Origin: JANQRX01 sp963663975
Lineage (GTDB): Bacteria; Pseudomonadota; Alphaproteobacteria; Rhizobiales; Kaistiaceae
Length of the DNA stretch: 64,000 nucleotides
Direction: 5' to 3'
Assembly: GCA_963663975.2 (NCBI GenBank)
Contig: CAXXRA010000005.1
Location: 248,001-312,000, forward strand
Part shown: one piece after another, positions 25,868-33,965 of the stretch
How positions within the stretch are numbered: position 1 is the stretch's first letter
Layout: every line of letters starts with the position of its first letter
Notes under the pieces: model-generated
Told to the model about the DNA's origin: nothing
What the model saw: the letters and a program-made list of their open reading frames with translations, nothing else
Databases searched by the model: none
Position numbers and translations under genes: made by a program

Positions 25868-25960
25868 CCCGCTGGCGGCTATCAGCGCGCTTCGCTGACG
25901 GGCCATCGGCGCGATGGCATGCAAACGGCGCTGTGCGGGCTTCTCAGGCGGTTGGATGGA
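25868..25960. repeat. Dispersed intergenic repeat, copy 1
   Basis: The stretch around TATCAGCGCGCTTCGCTGAC and GCGCGATGGCATGCAAACGG is clearly related to 27065-27140, which reads TATCAAGCGCGCCTCCATTC and GCGCGATGGCGTGCAACCCG. Neither copy encodes anything recognisable. The 215 bp between tRNA-Glu and the IS remnant contain no gene. Confidence 0.5.
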
Positions 25961-26001
25961 AATCAGACGACGACACCAGCGTTCACCATTTCTGGACCGT
26001 C

Positions 26002-26148
26002 TCCGACGCCTTGCCGGGTACCAAATCCGAAATCCGTTCCCATTGAACGTCCGTCAATTCCCTGCGAAGCATGACCGGTTCCTCCTCCAGACCCCGGTCT
26101 TGCTTGAATCACAACCGCCATTAATAATCCCTTAACTGCCAACAGCAC
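26002..26148 (-). mobile_element. Remnant of the IS5-family element (147-bp right end)
   Basis: It matches the right end of the copy at 21278-22118 almost base for base, from CCGACGCCTTGCCGGGTACC to CAACAGCAC, and is followed by CTAG at 26149-26152. About ten substitutions separate it from the intact copies, so it is an older insertion. Only the transposase N-terminus (codons for MLRRELTDVQWERI) survives. Confidence 0.9.
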
Positions 26149-26467
26149 CTAGCGTCAGATGTCCCTCGGGGGCATTCTCGTTTGCTGGCTCTACACCGAT
26201 GGTGACGTTGTGGCCGAGCTTCATGAGAAACCCAAGAAGGCGCTCAAGTGAGAAGCCTTCGAAGCGCCCGCGCAGCAGTTGGGAAACGTCCGGCTGGGCA
26301 ATGCCCATTTGTTTGGCTGCGGCGGTTTGAGTGAGATTGCGCAGTCTTATTGTGTTGGCGATCATCACGACGATCTGGGCTTTCAGAAGGTGCTGTGGTG
26401 GGTCGGGTAGACCGGTGTCAAAGAAGACGTTCCCGCTGCCGGGGGTCACGGTAATATCGTGTGCCAT
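26132..26467 (-). CDS. HigA-type antitoxin (XRE helix-turn-helix)
   Basis: A 111-residue DNA-binding protein of the HigA-2/XRE type (MAHDITVTPGSGNVFFDTGL). The helix-turn-helix is LTQTAAAKQMGIAQPDVSQL, followed by LLRGRFEGFSLERLLGFLMKLG. It should neutralise the toxin encoded just upstream (24 nt gap, toxin first) and repress the promoter. The last residues (LGAVGS) and the stop are supplied by the IS remnant, so the C-terminus has been replaced. The DNA-binding core is untouched. Confidence 0.88.
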   Translation of the reverse strand: MAHDITVTPGSGNVFFDTGLPDPPQHLLKAQIVVMIANTIRLRNLTQTAAAKQMGIAQPDVSQLLRGRFEGFSLERLLGFLMKLGHNVTIGVEPANENAPEGHLTLGAVGS

Positions 26468-26491
26468 GGCTCTACCTCAATCTTAATCTCG

Positions 26492-26887
26492 TTACTCGAT
26501 CAAACCGCGTCTGAGCGGTCCTTGTAGTTGGCTTCGTAGTGGGCGCGGGGCTCGTGCCAGCCGTGCCTTTATCGTGTCGATTTCCTTCTTCGGTGTGGCG
26601 ATGCCGCGCTTGGCCTTCTTCTGGAAGCAGTGCAGGACGTACACCACCCCGGCGAACTTGACGGTATAGAGGGCGCGATACGTGTCACCGTCGAAGTCAT
26701 TGACGACTTCCAGAACGCCCGAGCCCTTGAACCCCTTGAGGGGCTTAGCGTCGGGGTGCTTGGCTCCCAATTGCGCGTTGTAGAGTGCGAACCCGAAGAC
26801 GTATCTCACGGCCTCGGGAAAGGATTGCAAGTCGTCCTGTGAGGCACCGACGAATTCCGTAGGCTTAGGCAGCGGCGCCGAAATCAT
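26492..26887 (-). CDS. HigB/RelE-like toxin (phage Gp49-type)
   Basis: A 131-residue protein of the RelE/HigB superfamily, predicted to cleave mRNA at the ribosome. Diagnostic stretches are FPEAVRYVFGFALYNAQLG, KGFKGSGVLEVVNDFDGDTYRALYTVKF and VYVLHCFQKKAKRGIATPKKEIDTIKARL. The order toxin-antitoxin is the HigBA arrangement. It follows an AT-rich palindrome at 26899-26918 that could bind the antitoxin. The C-terminal Arg/Pro-rich tail (RAPRPLRSQLQGPLRRG) is longer than in most relatives. Confidence 0.9.
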   Translation of the reverse strand: MISAPLPKPTEFVGASQDDLQSFPEAVRYVFGFALYNAQLGAKHPDAKPLKGFKGSGVLEVVNDFDGDTYRALYTVKFAGVVYVLHCFQKKAKRGIATPKKEIDTIKARLARAPRPLRSQLQGPLRRGLIE

Positions 26888-26898
26888 CGGTTACCTCG

Positions 26899-26918
26899 TT
26901 ATAGTTAAACTACTATAA
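26899..26918 (-). promoter_or_regulatory. Palindromic operator/promoter of the toxin-antitoxin operon
   Basis: TTATAGT and ACTATAA form a perfect 7-bp inverted repeat around TAAACT in an otherwise GC-rich region, 12 nt upstream of the toxin start. TATAGT/TATAAC-like hexamers would serve as a -10 box. An autorepression site for the HTH antitoxin is the natural reading. Confidence 0.65.
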
Positions 26919-27064
26919 TGCGGGGGAACCGGAAATTCAAGACCTAAAGCGCCCCGCCGCCGGGCGGTGCCCGTGAAAGGGGGCGGACCCGAAAGCCCGC
27001 CCCAAAGTTGGCAACTCTTGCGGTGACTGCGGCTACTCCGTTTTGCCCGAATGCGGCTCCCTGC

Positions 27065-27140
27065 CACCTATCAAGCGCGCCTCCATTCGCCGACGGCCAT
27101 CAGGCGCGATGGCGTGCAACCCGCGCTATGTGGGTTTGCC
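27065..27140. repeat. Dispersed intergenic repeat, copy 2
   Basis: Related to 25868-25960, including the shared core GCGCGATGGCRTGCAA. A shorter echo (GCGCGCTTCGCTGACG) lies at 27605-27620. The 230 bp between the operator and this gene-free stretch hold no other feature that I can support. Confidence 0.45.
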
Positions 27141-27154
27141 AAACGGTCCGGATT

Positions 27155-27532
27155 TTAGCGCGAGGTACAACTCCACACTTCAATCGCGCACTGCTTGCCG
27201 AAAAAATTCCGACATTTATCAAGCGCGCCTCTTTCAGCCGAAGCCCGCGTCAGGCCCGTTTCAGCGACCCAGTCGCGCGTGCTGGACGTTCGTGCCACTG
27301 CGCCGCAACCATTTGCGACCCGCATGGCAATCTCGCAGCCGCGCCCGCCGGCATCGCGGCAATATCCCATCGCCGCACGGTTGGCCGCCGATTCAGAGCC
27401 GTAGTCGTAGGCGTGACCCCAACGTCCATCCAATTGGGGATAGGCGATCGCTCCGTACAGATCCCCCGCCACCACCGGCAGAGAAACAGCGATGCTGACA
27501 ATCGATACCAACGCGCCAATGCGCCAACGCAT
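27155..27532 (-). CDS. Secreted DUF4189-type small protein
   Basis: A 125-residue exported protein: signal peptide MRWRIGALVSIVSIAVSLPV, then LYGAIAYPQLDGRWGHAYDYGSE and a Cys-containing domain with MGYCRDAGGRGCEIAMRV, FFGKQCAIEVWSC. The four or five cysteines in this pattern fit the DUF4189 family, with probable disulfides in the periplasm. The ATG at 27532 starts the signal peptide; upstream in-frame sequence is not ordered. Function unknown. Confidence 0.78.
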   Translation of the reverse strand: MRWRIGALVSIVSIAVSLPVVAGDLYGAIAYPQLDGRWGHAYDYGSESAANRAAMGYCRDAGGRGCEIAMRVANGCGAVARTSSTRDWVAETGLTRASAERGALDKCRNFFGKQCAIEVWSCTSR

Positions 27533-27703
27533 GATCACGCATCCATGTGAAAGGCTGATGGTACCGGCAGCGGCATTTTTTAGGAATAGACGACGATACG
27601 CGGCAGCGCGCTTCGCTGACGCTTCCCATATGCTGGCCACGCCCACCCTCCTGAGACCGTTGGCGGCAACGGTGCCCCCAGTTGGACGACGCCGGTTGGG
27701 CGA

Positions 27704-27985
27704 TCAGCCACCAGCATCGTCAAAGGCAACGCCGAGTGAGGTTTGGTCACGCCAAATGACGGTCGCCGGCAAGCGCTCATCGCGTTGCTTGATATGCAGG
27801 GTGAAGCTGTTGGGAACGCCGATGGTGCTCGTCATCGTCAGCAGGGTGCCGCGGTCGGACAGGTTGCGCAGCAGACATTCGATCGTCGACTTGCCGCCAT
27901 TGAAAATGATTTGTCCGCCGAGATACGTCCGCCGTCTCGGCTCATTGCGATTTTGAGATGCGTTGCGCTTCGGGTCTGCCGTCAT
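27704..27985 (-). CDS. PilZ-domain protein
   Basis: A 93-residue stand-alone PilZ domain. The c-di-GMP-binding pattern is partly present: RRRTY near residue 17 (RxxxR-like) and RNLSDRGTLLT (the [D/N]xSxxG box). The beta-barrel strands FTLHIKQRDERLPATVIWRDQTSLGVAF follow. It probably senses c-di-GMP or acts as an adaptor. It is monocistronic and divergent from the cupin gene. Confidence 0.82.
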   Translation of the reverse strand: MTADPKRNASQNRNEPRRRTYLGGQIIFNGGKSTIECLLRNLSDRGTLLTMTSTIGVPNSFTLHIKQRDERLPATVIWRDQTSLGVAFDDAGG

Positions 27986-28197
27986 GTGGCCTCTCCCTCA
28001 TCGCATATGATGCACCAGAATTTCCTAGAACCCTCCTAATCGGCGGTCCAATCCAGGCTTCATCGGGCACCGGCGGTCATATCATTTTTAGTATTTAACT
28101 CATAGGTTAAATATGGTAGTCTCCACTTCGCCGGTGGAACCGACTTGACCGAAACGCTCGGAAAAATCTCGGCTTATGAGAAATCAGGGGAACTACC

Positions 28198-28647
28198 ATG
28201 TCGATAAATTGGAAGCGCATGCAGGTTTTGACGACGGCTGCGGTCTTGGCCGGCCTGCCGATTTCGACCGCCACGGCCGATGGCCACCTTGGCGGTTATG
28301 TCGCCCAGCAACTGGCGGGGGTTGAGTTTCAGGACACCGGCAACGGGGTGGAACTCGCCGTGCTTTGGGGCAATCCCGAAACCGGTCCGTCGGCAATGAT
28401 GCTGCGACTGCCGGCAAACTTTCCCGGCGGCATGCACTGGCATTCCTCGGACTACCAGGCCGTTGTTGTCAAAGGCAGTTCCAGGCATTGGATCGAAGGC
28501 ACCGCTGAGGCCGACGTCGAGGATTTCGTGACCGGCGACTACTGGTTTCAACCGGGCGACCAGGTTCATCAGGACGCCAACCCGAACGACGAGCCGGTGA
28601 CGCTCTACCTGTACTTTCCGGGGAAATTCGACGTCATTTTCCAGTGA
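28198..28647 (+). CDS. Secreted cupin-fold (DUF4437-like) protein
   Basis: A 149-residue protein with a signal peptide (cleavage near STATA-DGH) and a single cupin barrel. The metal-site pattern includes GGMHWHSSDYQAVVVKG (HxH with a later acidic residue) and the second motif FQPGDQVHQDANPNDEP with one His. GDYWFQPGD is typical of cupin motif 2. A periplasmic binding or enzymatic role is likely but the substrate is unknown. The start has AGGGGA upstream. Confidence 0.8.
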   Translation: MSINWKRMQVLTTAAVLAGLPISTATADGHLGGYVAQQLAGVEFQDTGNGVELAVLWGNPETGPSAMMLRLPANFPGGMHWHSSDYQAVVVKGSSRHWIEGTAEADVEDFVTGDYWFQPGDQVHQDANPNDEPVTLYLYFPGKFDVIFQ

Positions 28648-28762
28648 ACCGAACGGTCCATGGCGAACAAGACGGCCCGCGTCATTTCAGCCGTGAGAAG
28701 ACCGCCGCGCCCGACCCGCCAATCCGAAGTGGAAAACGCGCGTCCTCGGGCTCAAGCAGCAA

Positions 28763-28954
28763 ATGGTGCGGGGCGTGTCCATGCGAGATCGGGACAAGTT
28801 CGCCTTCGAGGCACGCGACAAGCCGTGGCAGAAGACATGGGGCGTTCCCGACACGGTGCCGTGGATCGAGGGGCTGTGGTCGGTCCGCCAAGGTTCCCTC
28901 CTCGACGGGGACCGGCTGTCCTTCGGGATCGACAATCTCGACGACTATCGATGA
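28763..28954 (+). CDS. Possible small protein or remnant, unknown
   Basis: A 63-residue frame (MVRGVSMRDRDKFAFEARDK...WGVPDTVPWIEGLWSVRQG) with protein-like composition. The same frame stays protein-like upstream (NPKWKTRVLGLKQQ) without a start codon and is cut by a stop at 28694. It may therefore be the tail of a decayed gene. No family recognised. Confidence 0.3.
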   Translation: MVRGVSMRDRDKFAFEARDKPWQKTWGVPDTVPWIEGLWSVRQGSLLDGDRLSFGIDNLDDYR

Positions 28955-28996
28955 ACGCGCGAGGCGCCGCCGATGGGGCGACCGCACGACGGTGTC

Positions 28997-30166
28997 CTAG
29001 GAGAGCGCAAGCGTCGATATCTCCGGCCGCGCCGGCAGCAGCCGACCGAGATAGGACATGTAGGCGTCCGCGACGTGACTGTTTCCGGGGTCGAGATAGT
29101 CGGCCGGCATCAGGCGGGTTTTGCCGGCAACGGCAGCCAGATCGACGACCTCGAGCCCGGTCTGGCCGCCGTCGAATTGCAGCGCCACCGAGCCGCGATC
29201 CCGTTCGCTCGCGGTGACCGCGAAGGCGCCGACGTCGTAGGCCTCCCTGCCGTCGAGTTCACTGATTGCACCGATGAAGCCGCGCGGCAGATAGCCGAAA
29301 GTGTCGACCCGAGCGCGCACGCTTGGAAACTCGCGGCTGATCCGCTCCTGTAGCGCCAGGCCGAGATCGCTGCCGGAAAGCTGAACGTTGCCGTGAGCGT
29401 CACGCTCCCGGCGACCAGGAGGGATGAGGTCTTCGGCCAGCGCGCCGCCGGTTTCGGTGGTGACCCCCTCCGACATGGCGACAACGCAGCGGCCGAGGCG
29501 CGTCACCGTCGCGTCGACATCGGCAAGCAGCTTGTCGAGCGAGAACGGAATTTCGGGCACATAGACCAGATGCGGGCCCTCGCTCGCGTGACGCCGCCAT
29601 GCAGCGGCCGAGGCGGCGAGGAAACCGGCGTGACGGCCCATCACGATACCGATGTAGATGCCCGGCAGGGCGCGAAAGTCGAGATCGACGCTGAGGAAGG
29701 CCTGGGCCACGAACCACGCGGCCGAAATGAAACCCGGTGTGTGGTCGTTTTCGGCGAGGTCGTTGTCGATGGTCTTGGGCGCGTGGATAAAGGCGATCCT
29801 GCCGTCGCCCTGCCGGTCGAGGAGCTGCAGAGTGCCGGCGGTGTCGTTGCCGCCGATATAGATGAACGCATCGGCGCCGGCACCGCGCAGGCCTTCCAGA
29901 ATGCGTGCGCAATAGGCGTCGTCCGGCTTGTCGCGGGTCGAGCCAAGCGCCGAACCCGGCGTGGCGGCGATGGCACGAAGATCGCCTTCGGCGATCGCCC
30001 CGAGGTCGATGAAATCGGCGGCGGCGATACCGCGCACGCCATGTCTGGCACCCAGCACTGTGGCGCCGGGATGGCGACGGCGCGCTTCGATGACGGCGCC
30101 GGCCAGGGTCTGATTGATGACAGCCGTCGGGCCGCCGCCCTGGGCGATCACGAAAACCCTGCTCAT
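28997..30166 (-). CDS. pfp: Pyrophosphate-dependent 6-phosphofructokinase
   Basis: A PFKA-family enzyme of 389 residues that phosphorylates fructose 6-phosphate in glycolysis. The N-terminal phosphate-donor loop is AQGGGPTAVINQTLAG. The key motif is IGGNDT where ATP enzymes have GGDGS; the Asp blocks the alpha-phosphate site and marks PPi dependence. The catalytic loop PKTIDNDL has Lys in place of the ATP-enzyme Gly (GTIDND), again PPi-type. GIVMGRHAGFLAA is the MGR motif. It is monocistronic. Reversibility would let it act in gluconeogenesis alongside the GlpX bisphosphatase at 36-37 kb. Confidence 0.92.
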   Translation of the reverse strand: MSRVFVIAQGGGPTAVINQTLAGAVIEARRRHPGATVLGARHGVRGIAAADFIDLGAIAEGDLRAIAATPGSALGSTRDKPDDAYCARILEGLRGAGADAFIYIGGNDTAGTLQLLDRQGDGRIAFIHAPKTIDNDLAENDHTPGFISAAWFVAQAFLSVDLDFRALPGIYIGIVMGRHAGFLAASAAAWRRHASEGPHLVYVPEIPFSLDKLLADVDATVTRLGRCVVAMSEGVTTETGGALAEDLIPPGRRERDAHGNVQLSGSDLGLALQERISREFPSVRARVDTFGYLPRGFIGAISELDGREAYDVGAFAVTASERDRGSVALQFDGGQTGLEVVDLAAVAGKTRLMPADYLDPGNSHVADAYMSYLGRLLPARPEISTLALS

Positions 30167-30300
30167 GGTGCTCCTATCGTTGGCGCAACCAGGCGCAACG
30201 CCGCTCCATTCGACGGGTGAGTCCAGCAGCCGCGCCGATCTTGCGAACCAAAATCAGGTGCCCCGCGCGAAGGAGGAGCGCATCGGCCACCCGCAAGTCT

Positions 30301-31152
30301 CTACTGCGACGCTCCCGCGGCGCGCAGGATATCGGCATTCTCTTCCCGGCCAAATCTTATTGCGTCTGTCAGCGGCGTGGATGCAAAGACGGGTTCGATT
30401 TCGGGCGCCCCGTTCACGTCGGCCCCCAACTCGATCAGTTTTCGAACGGCATCAGCGCCGCCCAGCACCGCGGCGGTATACAATGCCGTTCGGCCGGACA
30501 GCAGCTTCGCCTCGATATCTGCACTTTCAGCGACGAGCAGCTCGATGACGCCGACAGCGTTGGTACTGGCGGCCTGCATCAGAGGGGTCCTTCCATCGAT
30601 GTCGCGGGCATCAATGTCGGCGCCTGCCTCGATAAGCAGTTTCACGAAGTTCACGCGGTTCTTACCGGCGGCGGCCTGCAGTGCCGTATACCCGTCAGCG
30701 GCGGCGGCGGTCCTGGCCTCAATGTCGGCACCTGCCTCGATGAGCGCCATCGCCACCCCGACACTGCCGCGCTCGGCGGCAATGTGCAGCGCGGTTTGGC
30801 CGCTGCCTATCTTTGGCAGGTTCACATCGGCACCTGCGGCGATGAGAAGCCGCGCCGCATGACTGTTGTCGGTGAGCGCCGCCCAATGCAGCGCTGTGCC
30901 AACGAACTTATCCTGCGCGCTCAGGTCTTCGCCGGCGGTGATCAGTTCCCGCAACCGGACCAGATCGCCGTCCTTGACCGCATCGTGGAGCGGCCCCGAC
31001 ACGGCAGCTGAGGTGACGATCAGCAGCAGGAATGCGGCAACCATGAGGGATTTCGACGCGCGGATGCTGGAACGCCAACAGGCCGTCGTCAGTAGCGCAA
31101 ATCGAACGCCAATCATCTCGCCGCGTGGGTCCTTAGGCTGCCAAGACCGCAT
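30301..31152 (-). CDS. Exported ankyrin-repeat protein
   Basis: Up to 283 residues with about six ankyrin repeats from residue 55 on (for example GTALHWAALTDNSHAARLLIAAGADVN, TALHIAAERGSVGVAMALIEAGADI, TPLMQAASTNAVGVIELLVAE). A hydrophobic segment MVAAFLLLIVTSAAVSG just before the repeats looks like a signal peptide, so the true start may be the ATG at 31044 (247 residues); a second candidate is 31118. The first 36 residues of the longest form look less ordered. The partner is unknown; such proteins often act in the periplasm as scaffolds. Confidence 0.82.
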   Translation of the reverse strand: MRSWQPKDPRGEMIGVRFALLTTACWRSSIRASKSLMVAAFLLLIVTSAAVSGPLHDAVKDGDLVRLRELITAGEDLSAQDKFVGTALHWAALTDNSHAARLLIAAGADVNLPKIGSGQTALHIAAERGSVGVAMALIEAGADIEARTAAAADGYTALQAAAGKNRVNFVKLLIEAGADIDARDIDGRTPLMQAASTNAVGVIELLVAESADIEAKLLSGRTALYTAAVLGGADAVRKLIELGADVNGAPEIEPVFASTPLTDAIRFGREENADILRAAGASQ

Positions 31153-31169
31153 TCGCCGGCGCTCGGCGG

Positions 31170-31550
31170 CTACATTTCTCCGACCCCGAGGATGTTGCCG
31201 TCAGGGTCTTTGAACCAGGCGGATCTCATGCCGCGCTCGGAAACCGCAATGTGGTTCTCGTCGGTCTTCAGGCCGGGAAAGTCATAGTCTTCAAACTTGC
31301 CACCACGGGCGCTCAGGTCGGCGACCGCTCCGGCGACGTCGGTCGTTATCAGCCCGGCAATGGTCGCCCCGGCAGGCTCGTGGTCTGGTCGGTAGTAGAT
31401 AAGGAACCTGGTTCCCTCACCGGCTTCGCAAATCAACCCTTCCGGTGAATCATCTTTAAGAACTTTCAATCCAAGTTTGTTGATGTAGAAATCGCGAGCC
31501 CTTTCCAGGTCACTCACTGCGATGATCGCGGACATCGGCAACGTGTTCAT
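31170..31550 (-). CDS. VOC-family (glyoxalase/bleomycin-resistance-like) protein
   Basis: A 126-residue vicinal oxygen chelate fold: MSAIIAVSDLERARDFYINKLGLK, then the paired module with AWFKDPDGNILGVGEM. A Glu near the end (VGEM) could be a metal ligand, but the expected N-terminal His is replaced by Ala/Ile (PMSAIIAV), so the metal site is incomplete. The substrate is unknown. It is downstream of, and separate from, the ankyrin gene start by reading direction, with 17 nt between coding ends. Confidence 0.8.
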   Translation of the reverse strand: MNTLPMSAIIAVSDLERARDFYINKLGLKVLKDDSPEGLICEAGEGTRFLIYYRPDHEPAGATIAGLITTDVAGAVADLSARGGKFEDYDFPGLKTDENHIAVSERGMRSAWFKDPDGNILGVGEM

Positions 31551-31678
31551 GTCTGTGTCCCCCTTCCATTGGAAACGCTCGCAAGATTAGCACGTTTCCT
31601 TGAAATCCGGTTGCGGCTCAGGACGAGAGGTCGGGTCGCCGGATCGGCATGGACGAGAAGACCCTTGGGAGCCAATTG

Positions 31679-32614
31679 ATGACCACACCTCCCACGTTCA
31701 CCTCCCCTCAGCAGTTCCTCTCGCGCCTCGAAGACACCGAGTTCTGGTCGCCGTACGTCGCCCAGATCCTGGAGCGTCATGGCCTGCCCGACGCCGACGG
31801 GGAGCCGGCCGCCGGTTTCAACGGTACCTACCCAACGTTCATAGTCGGCGAAGTCGTGGTGAAGCTGTTCGGCCATTTCCAAACGTGGCGCGAGGGTCAT
31901 GCAGCCGAACGTGCCGCCTATGCCCTGCTCGCCAGCGACCCGGAGATCGCCGCGCCGCACCTCCTCGGCGAGGGGCGGTTGTGCGACGATATCGAGACAC
32001 CGTGGCCATATCTGATCACCACGCGGATGCCCGGGGTCGCCCTGTGGCGTGCCGAACTGCCCGCCGAGCAGAAGCTTGCGCTCGCCGCGGAGTTGGGAAG
32101 GCAGATACGTCGCGTGCACGCGCTGCCAGCCTCGGGCCTCGCCATAGACGCGGACTGGCGAACTCTGGACGCGATCGTCGGCGCGCGGCAGAGTTCGCTG
32201 CCACCTCATCTGATCACACAGGTCGACGACTTTCTCGCCCGGCTCGGGCCGTTCGACCGCGTCGTCGTCAACGGCGATGTGATCGCGAACCACGTGTATG
32301 TCGACAATGGTCGCCTCACCGGGATCATCGACTGGGGAGATACGATGGTGACCGATCGGCACTATGAACTCATCCAGCCCTACCGCGACGTGTTCTGTTG
32401 CGACAAGTCGTTGTTTCGGGCGTTTCTGGAGGCCAGCGACTGGCCGGTCGGCAAGGATTTTCCCCGCCGGGCACTGGGTCTCGCGCTCTACCGCCAGGCG
32501 GTCGGCGCGGCCCGGCATCACACGATGGACGTCTTCGAACCGATCGCTGCCCTGCTACCGCTCAAGGACATTGGCACTCTTGACGAACTCGCGATCGAAC
32601 TCTTCGCCGTTTAG
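31679..32614 (+). CDS. Aminoglycoside phosphotransferase-family kinase
   Basis: A 311-residue APH-fold protein. The ATP-binding lobe includes GFNGTYPTFIVGEVVVKLFG with the Lys in VVKL. The catalytic loop is VVNGDVIANHVYVDNG (Brenner-like xxGDxxxxN) and the DFG-equivalent is GIIDWGDTMVTDRHYEL. The Brenner His is replaced by Asn (VNGD instead of HGD). GGGAG precedes the ATG at 31679 with good spacing, so this start is preferred over 31649. The family includes antibiotic kinases but also many metabolic kinases; no resistance role can be claimed. Confidence 0.82.
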   Translation: MTTPPTFTSPQQFLSRLEDTEFWSPYVAQILERHGLPDADGEPAAGFNGTYPTFIVGEVVVKLFGHFQTWREGHAAERAAYALLASDPEIAAPHLLGEGRLCDDIETPWPYLITTRMPGVALWRAELPAEQKLALAAELGRQIRRVHALPASGLAIDADWRTLDAIVGARQSSLPPHLITQVDDFLARLGPFDRVVVNGDVIANHVYVDNGRLTGIIDWGDTMVTDRHYELIQPYRDVFCCDKSLFRAFLEASDWPVGKDFPRRALGLALYRQAVGAARHHTMDVFEPIAALLPLKDIGTLDELAIELFAV

Positions 32615-32874
32615 GTAGGGCGTCCCGATGCTCACCCGGTTGAATCGCCGCCGGCCGTGGGCGGCTCCGCTCATCTGCGGCTGTGGATCCGGCCGCAGTT
32701 CGACCCATGGAGCCACGGCGCTCAAGACTGTTCACGGTCCCGGTGGCGCCGGGTCTCGCCGGCCGATACACTTGCGTCGCGATCCCGTCCTGCTTCTTTT
32801 ATTGTGATTTGTCCGACAACCGCCACCATCGAGTTGCGGGACACGAAACACCAACATTCGAGCTTGGAGTTGTG

Positions 32875-33573
32875 ATGCCCGAGAAAGTCTGTGCCGTTAT
32901 CGGCATCGGTCCCGGCAACGGGGCCTCGTTCGCCAGAAAGTTTGCCGAAGATCACAGCGTGGCCCTGCTGTCGCGCAGCACCGAGTTTTCCACCGCGCTT
33001 GCCAGCGAGCTTGGCGACGCAAGGGCCTATGCCTGCGACGTCTCCGACGGTGGCGCCGTCAATGATGCCCTGGCCAAGGTCGCCACTGATCTCGGCGAGG
33101 TCGATACCCTGGTCTACAACGCCGGCTCCGGGGTTTGGGGTTCCATCGAGGATATTTCGCCGGAGCAGTTCGAAACCTCATGGCGCATCAACACCGCCGG
33201 CCTATTCCACGCCGCCAAAGCGGTGATCCCGGCGATGAAGACCAGGGGCAGCGGCAGTATCATCATCGTCGGCGCCACCGCATCGCGCCGCGGCGCGGCG
33301 ATGACATCGGCGTTCGCGCCGGCCAAGGCGGCCCAGCGCAGCCTGGCGGAGTCGATGGCCAAGCACCTTGGCCCGGCGGGCATCCATGTGGCGCTGATCA
33401 TCATCGACGGCGCGGTCGATCTGCCGCGAACCCGCGAAGGCATGCCGGACAAGCCCGTTGAATTTTTCGTCAAGCCGGACGACGTCGCAGCCACGGCCCA
33501 CTGGCTGGTGCACCAGCCTCGTTCCGCCTGGTCGTTCGAGGTCGAGGCGCGCCCGTTCGGCGAAAAGTGGTAG
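32875..33573 (+). CDS. Atypical short-chain dehydrogenase (SDR)
   Basis: A 232-residue Rossmann-fold protein. The nucleotide-binding loop GIGPGNGASFARKFAED is a variant of the TGxxxGxG motif, and LVYNAGSGVWGSIEDIS is the NAG motif. The catalytic region reads TASRRGAAMTSAFAPAKAAQ: Ser and Lys are present, but the canonical YxxxK tyrosine is Phe (FAPAK). The ATG at 32875 has GGAG 6 nt upstream and begins the fold. A GC hairpin follows the stop. It may be a reductase with an altered proton relay or a non-catalytic binding protein. Confidence 0.85.
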   Translation: MPEKVCAVIGIGPGNGASFARKFAEDHSVALLSRSTEFSTALASELGDARAYACDVSDGGAVNDALAKVATDLGEVDTLVYNAGSGVWGSIEDISPEQFETSWRINTAGLFHAAKAVIPAMKTRGSGSIIIVGATASRRGAAMTSAFAPAKAAQRSLAESMAKHLGPAGIHVALIIIDGAVDLPRTREGMPDKPVEFFVKPDDVAATAHWLVHQPRSAWSFEVEARPFGEKW

Positions 33574-33576
33574 CCA

Positions 33577-33596
33577 CGCTCGCCCGCCGGCGAGCG
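33577..33596 (+). terminator. GC hairpin after the SDR gene
   Basis: CGCTCGCC pairs with GGCGAGCG around a 4-nt loop, 4 nt after the stop codon. No T-run follows, so termination strength is doubtful. Confidence 0.4.
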
Positions 33597-33649
33597 CCTC
33601 GGCCACGGCTGGCGGCCGGCCCGATGGCCGACCGTTCACCCGATCGTTG

Positions 33650-33965
33650 TTATTGCGCGGCCGGTCCTGGTGGTCCTGCCGGACCCTGAGGTCCAGCCGG
33701 TCCAGCCGGTCCAGCCGGCCCAGCTTCACCCTGGGCGCCGGCTTCGCCTTGCGGCCCCGGCTCGCCCTGCGGTCCTGCCTCGCCTTGTGGCCCCGGAGTG
33801 CCTTCGATCTCGGCGATCTAGCACGGACGCTCTGGCGTCAACTGACACGCCGCCAAGCAATCCCAAAATCTGGCCGCCACTGACCCCGTTCCAGATCCAC
33901 AGAAGGAGGAACAGCACGATCGCCGCGATGAAACCGGGTATGAATTTTTCGCGAAACCAGTCCAT
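33650..33965 (-). pseudogene. Membrane-anchored collagen-like protein gene, frame broken
   Basis: ATG 33965 (AGGAG upstream) opens MDWFREKFIPGFIAAIVLFL and a single helix ending LGLLGGVSV. About 40 nt later a different minus-strand frame encodes a Gly-X-Y collagen-like run (IAEIEGTPGPQGEAG, then GPAGPAGPAGPQGPAGPPG) to a TAA at 33652-33650. A TAG inside a CTAG immediately precedes the collagen frame, so anchor and collagen parts are no longer joined. The natural protein would be a short signal-anchored collagen-like surface or periplasmic protein. Confidence 0.65.

Noticed and set aside
25789..26150. Prophage or integrative element attachment site in tRNA-Glu
   Set aside because: No duplicate of the tRNA 3' end and no integrase were seen in the window.
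31679..32614. Antibiotic resistance kinase
   Set aside because: Only the general APH fold is visible and the catalytic-loop His is replaced by Asn; the substrate cannot be inferred.
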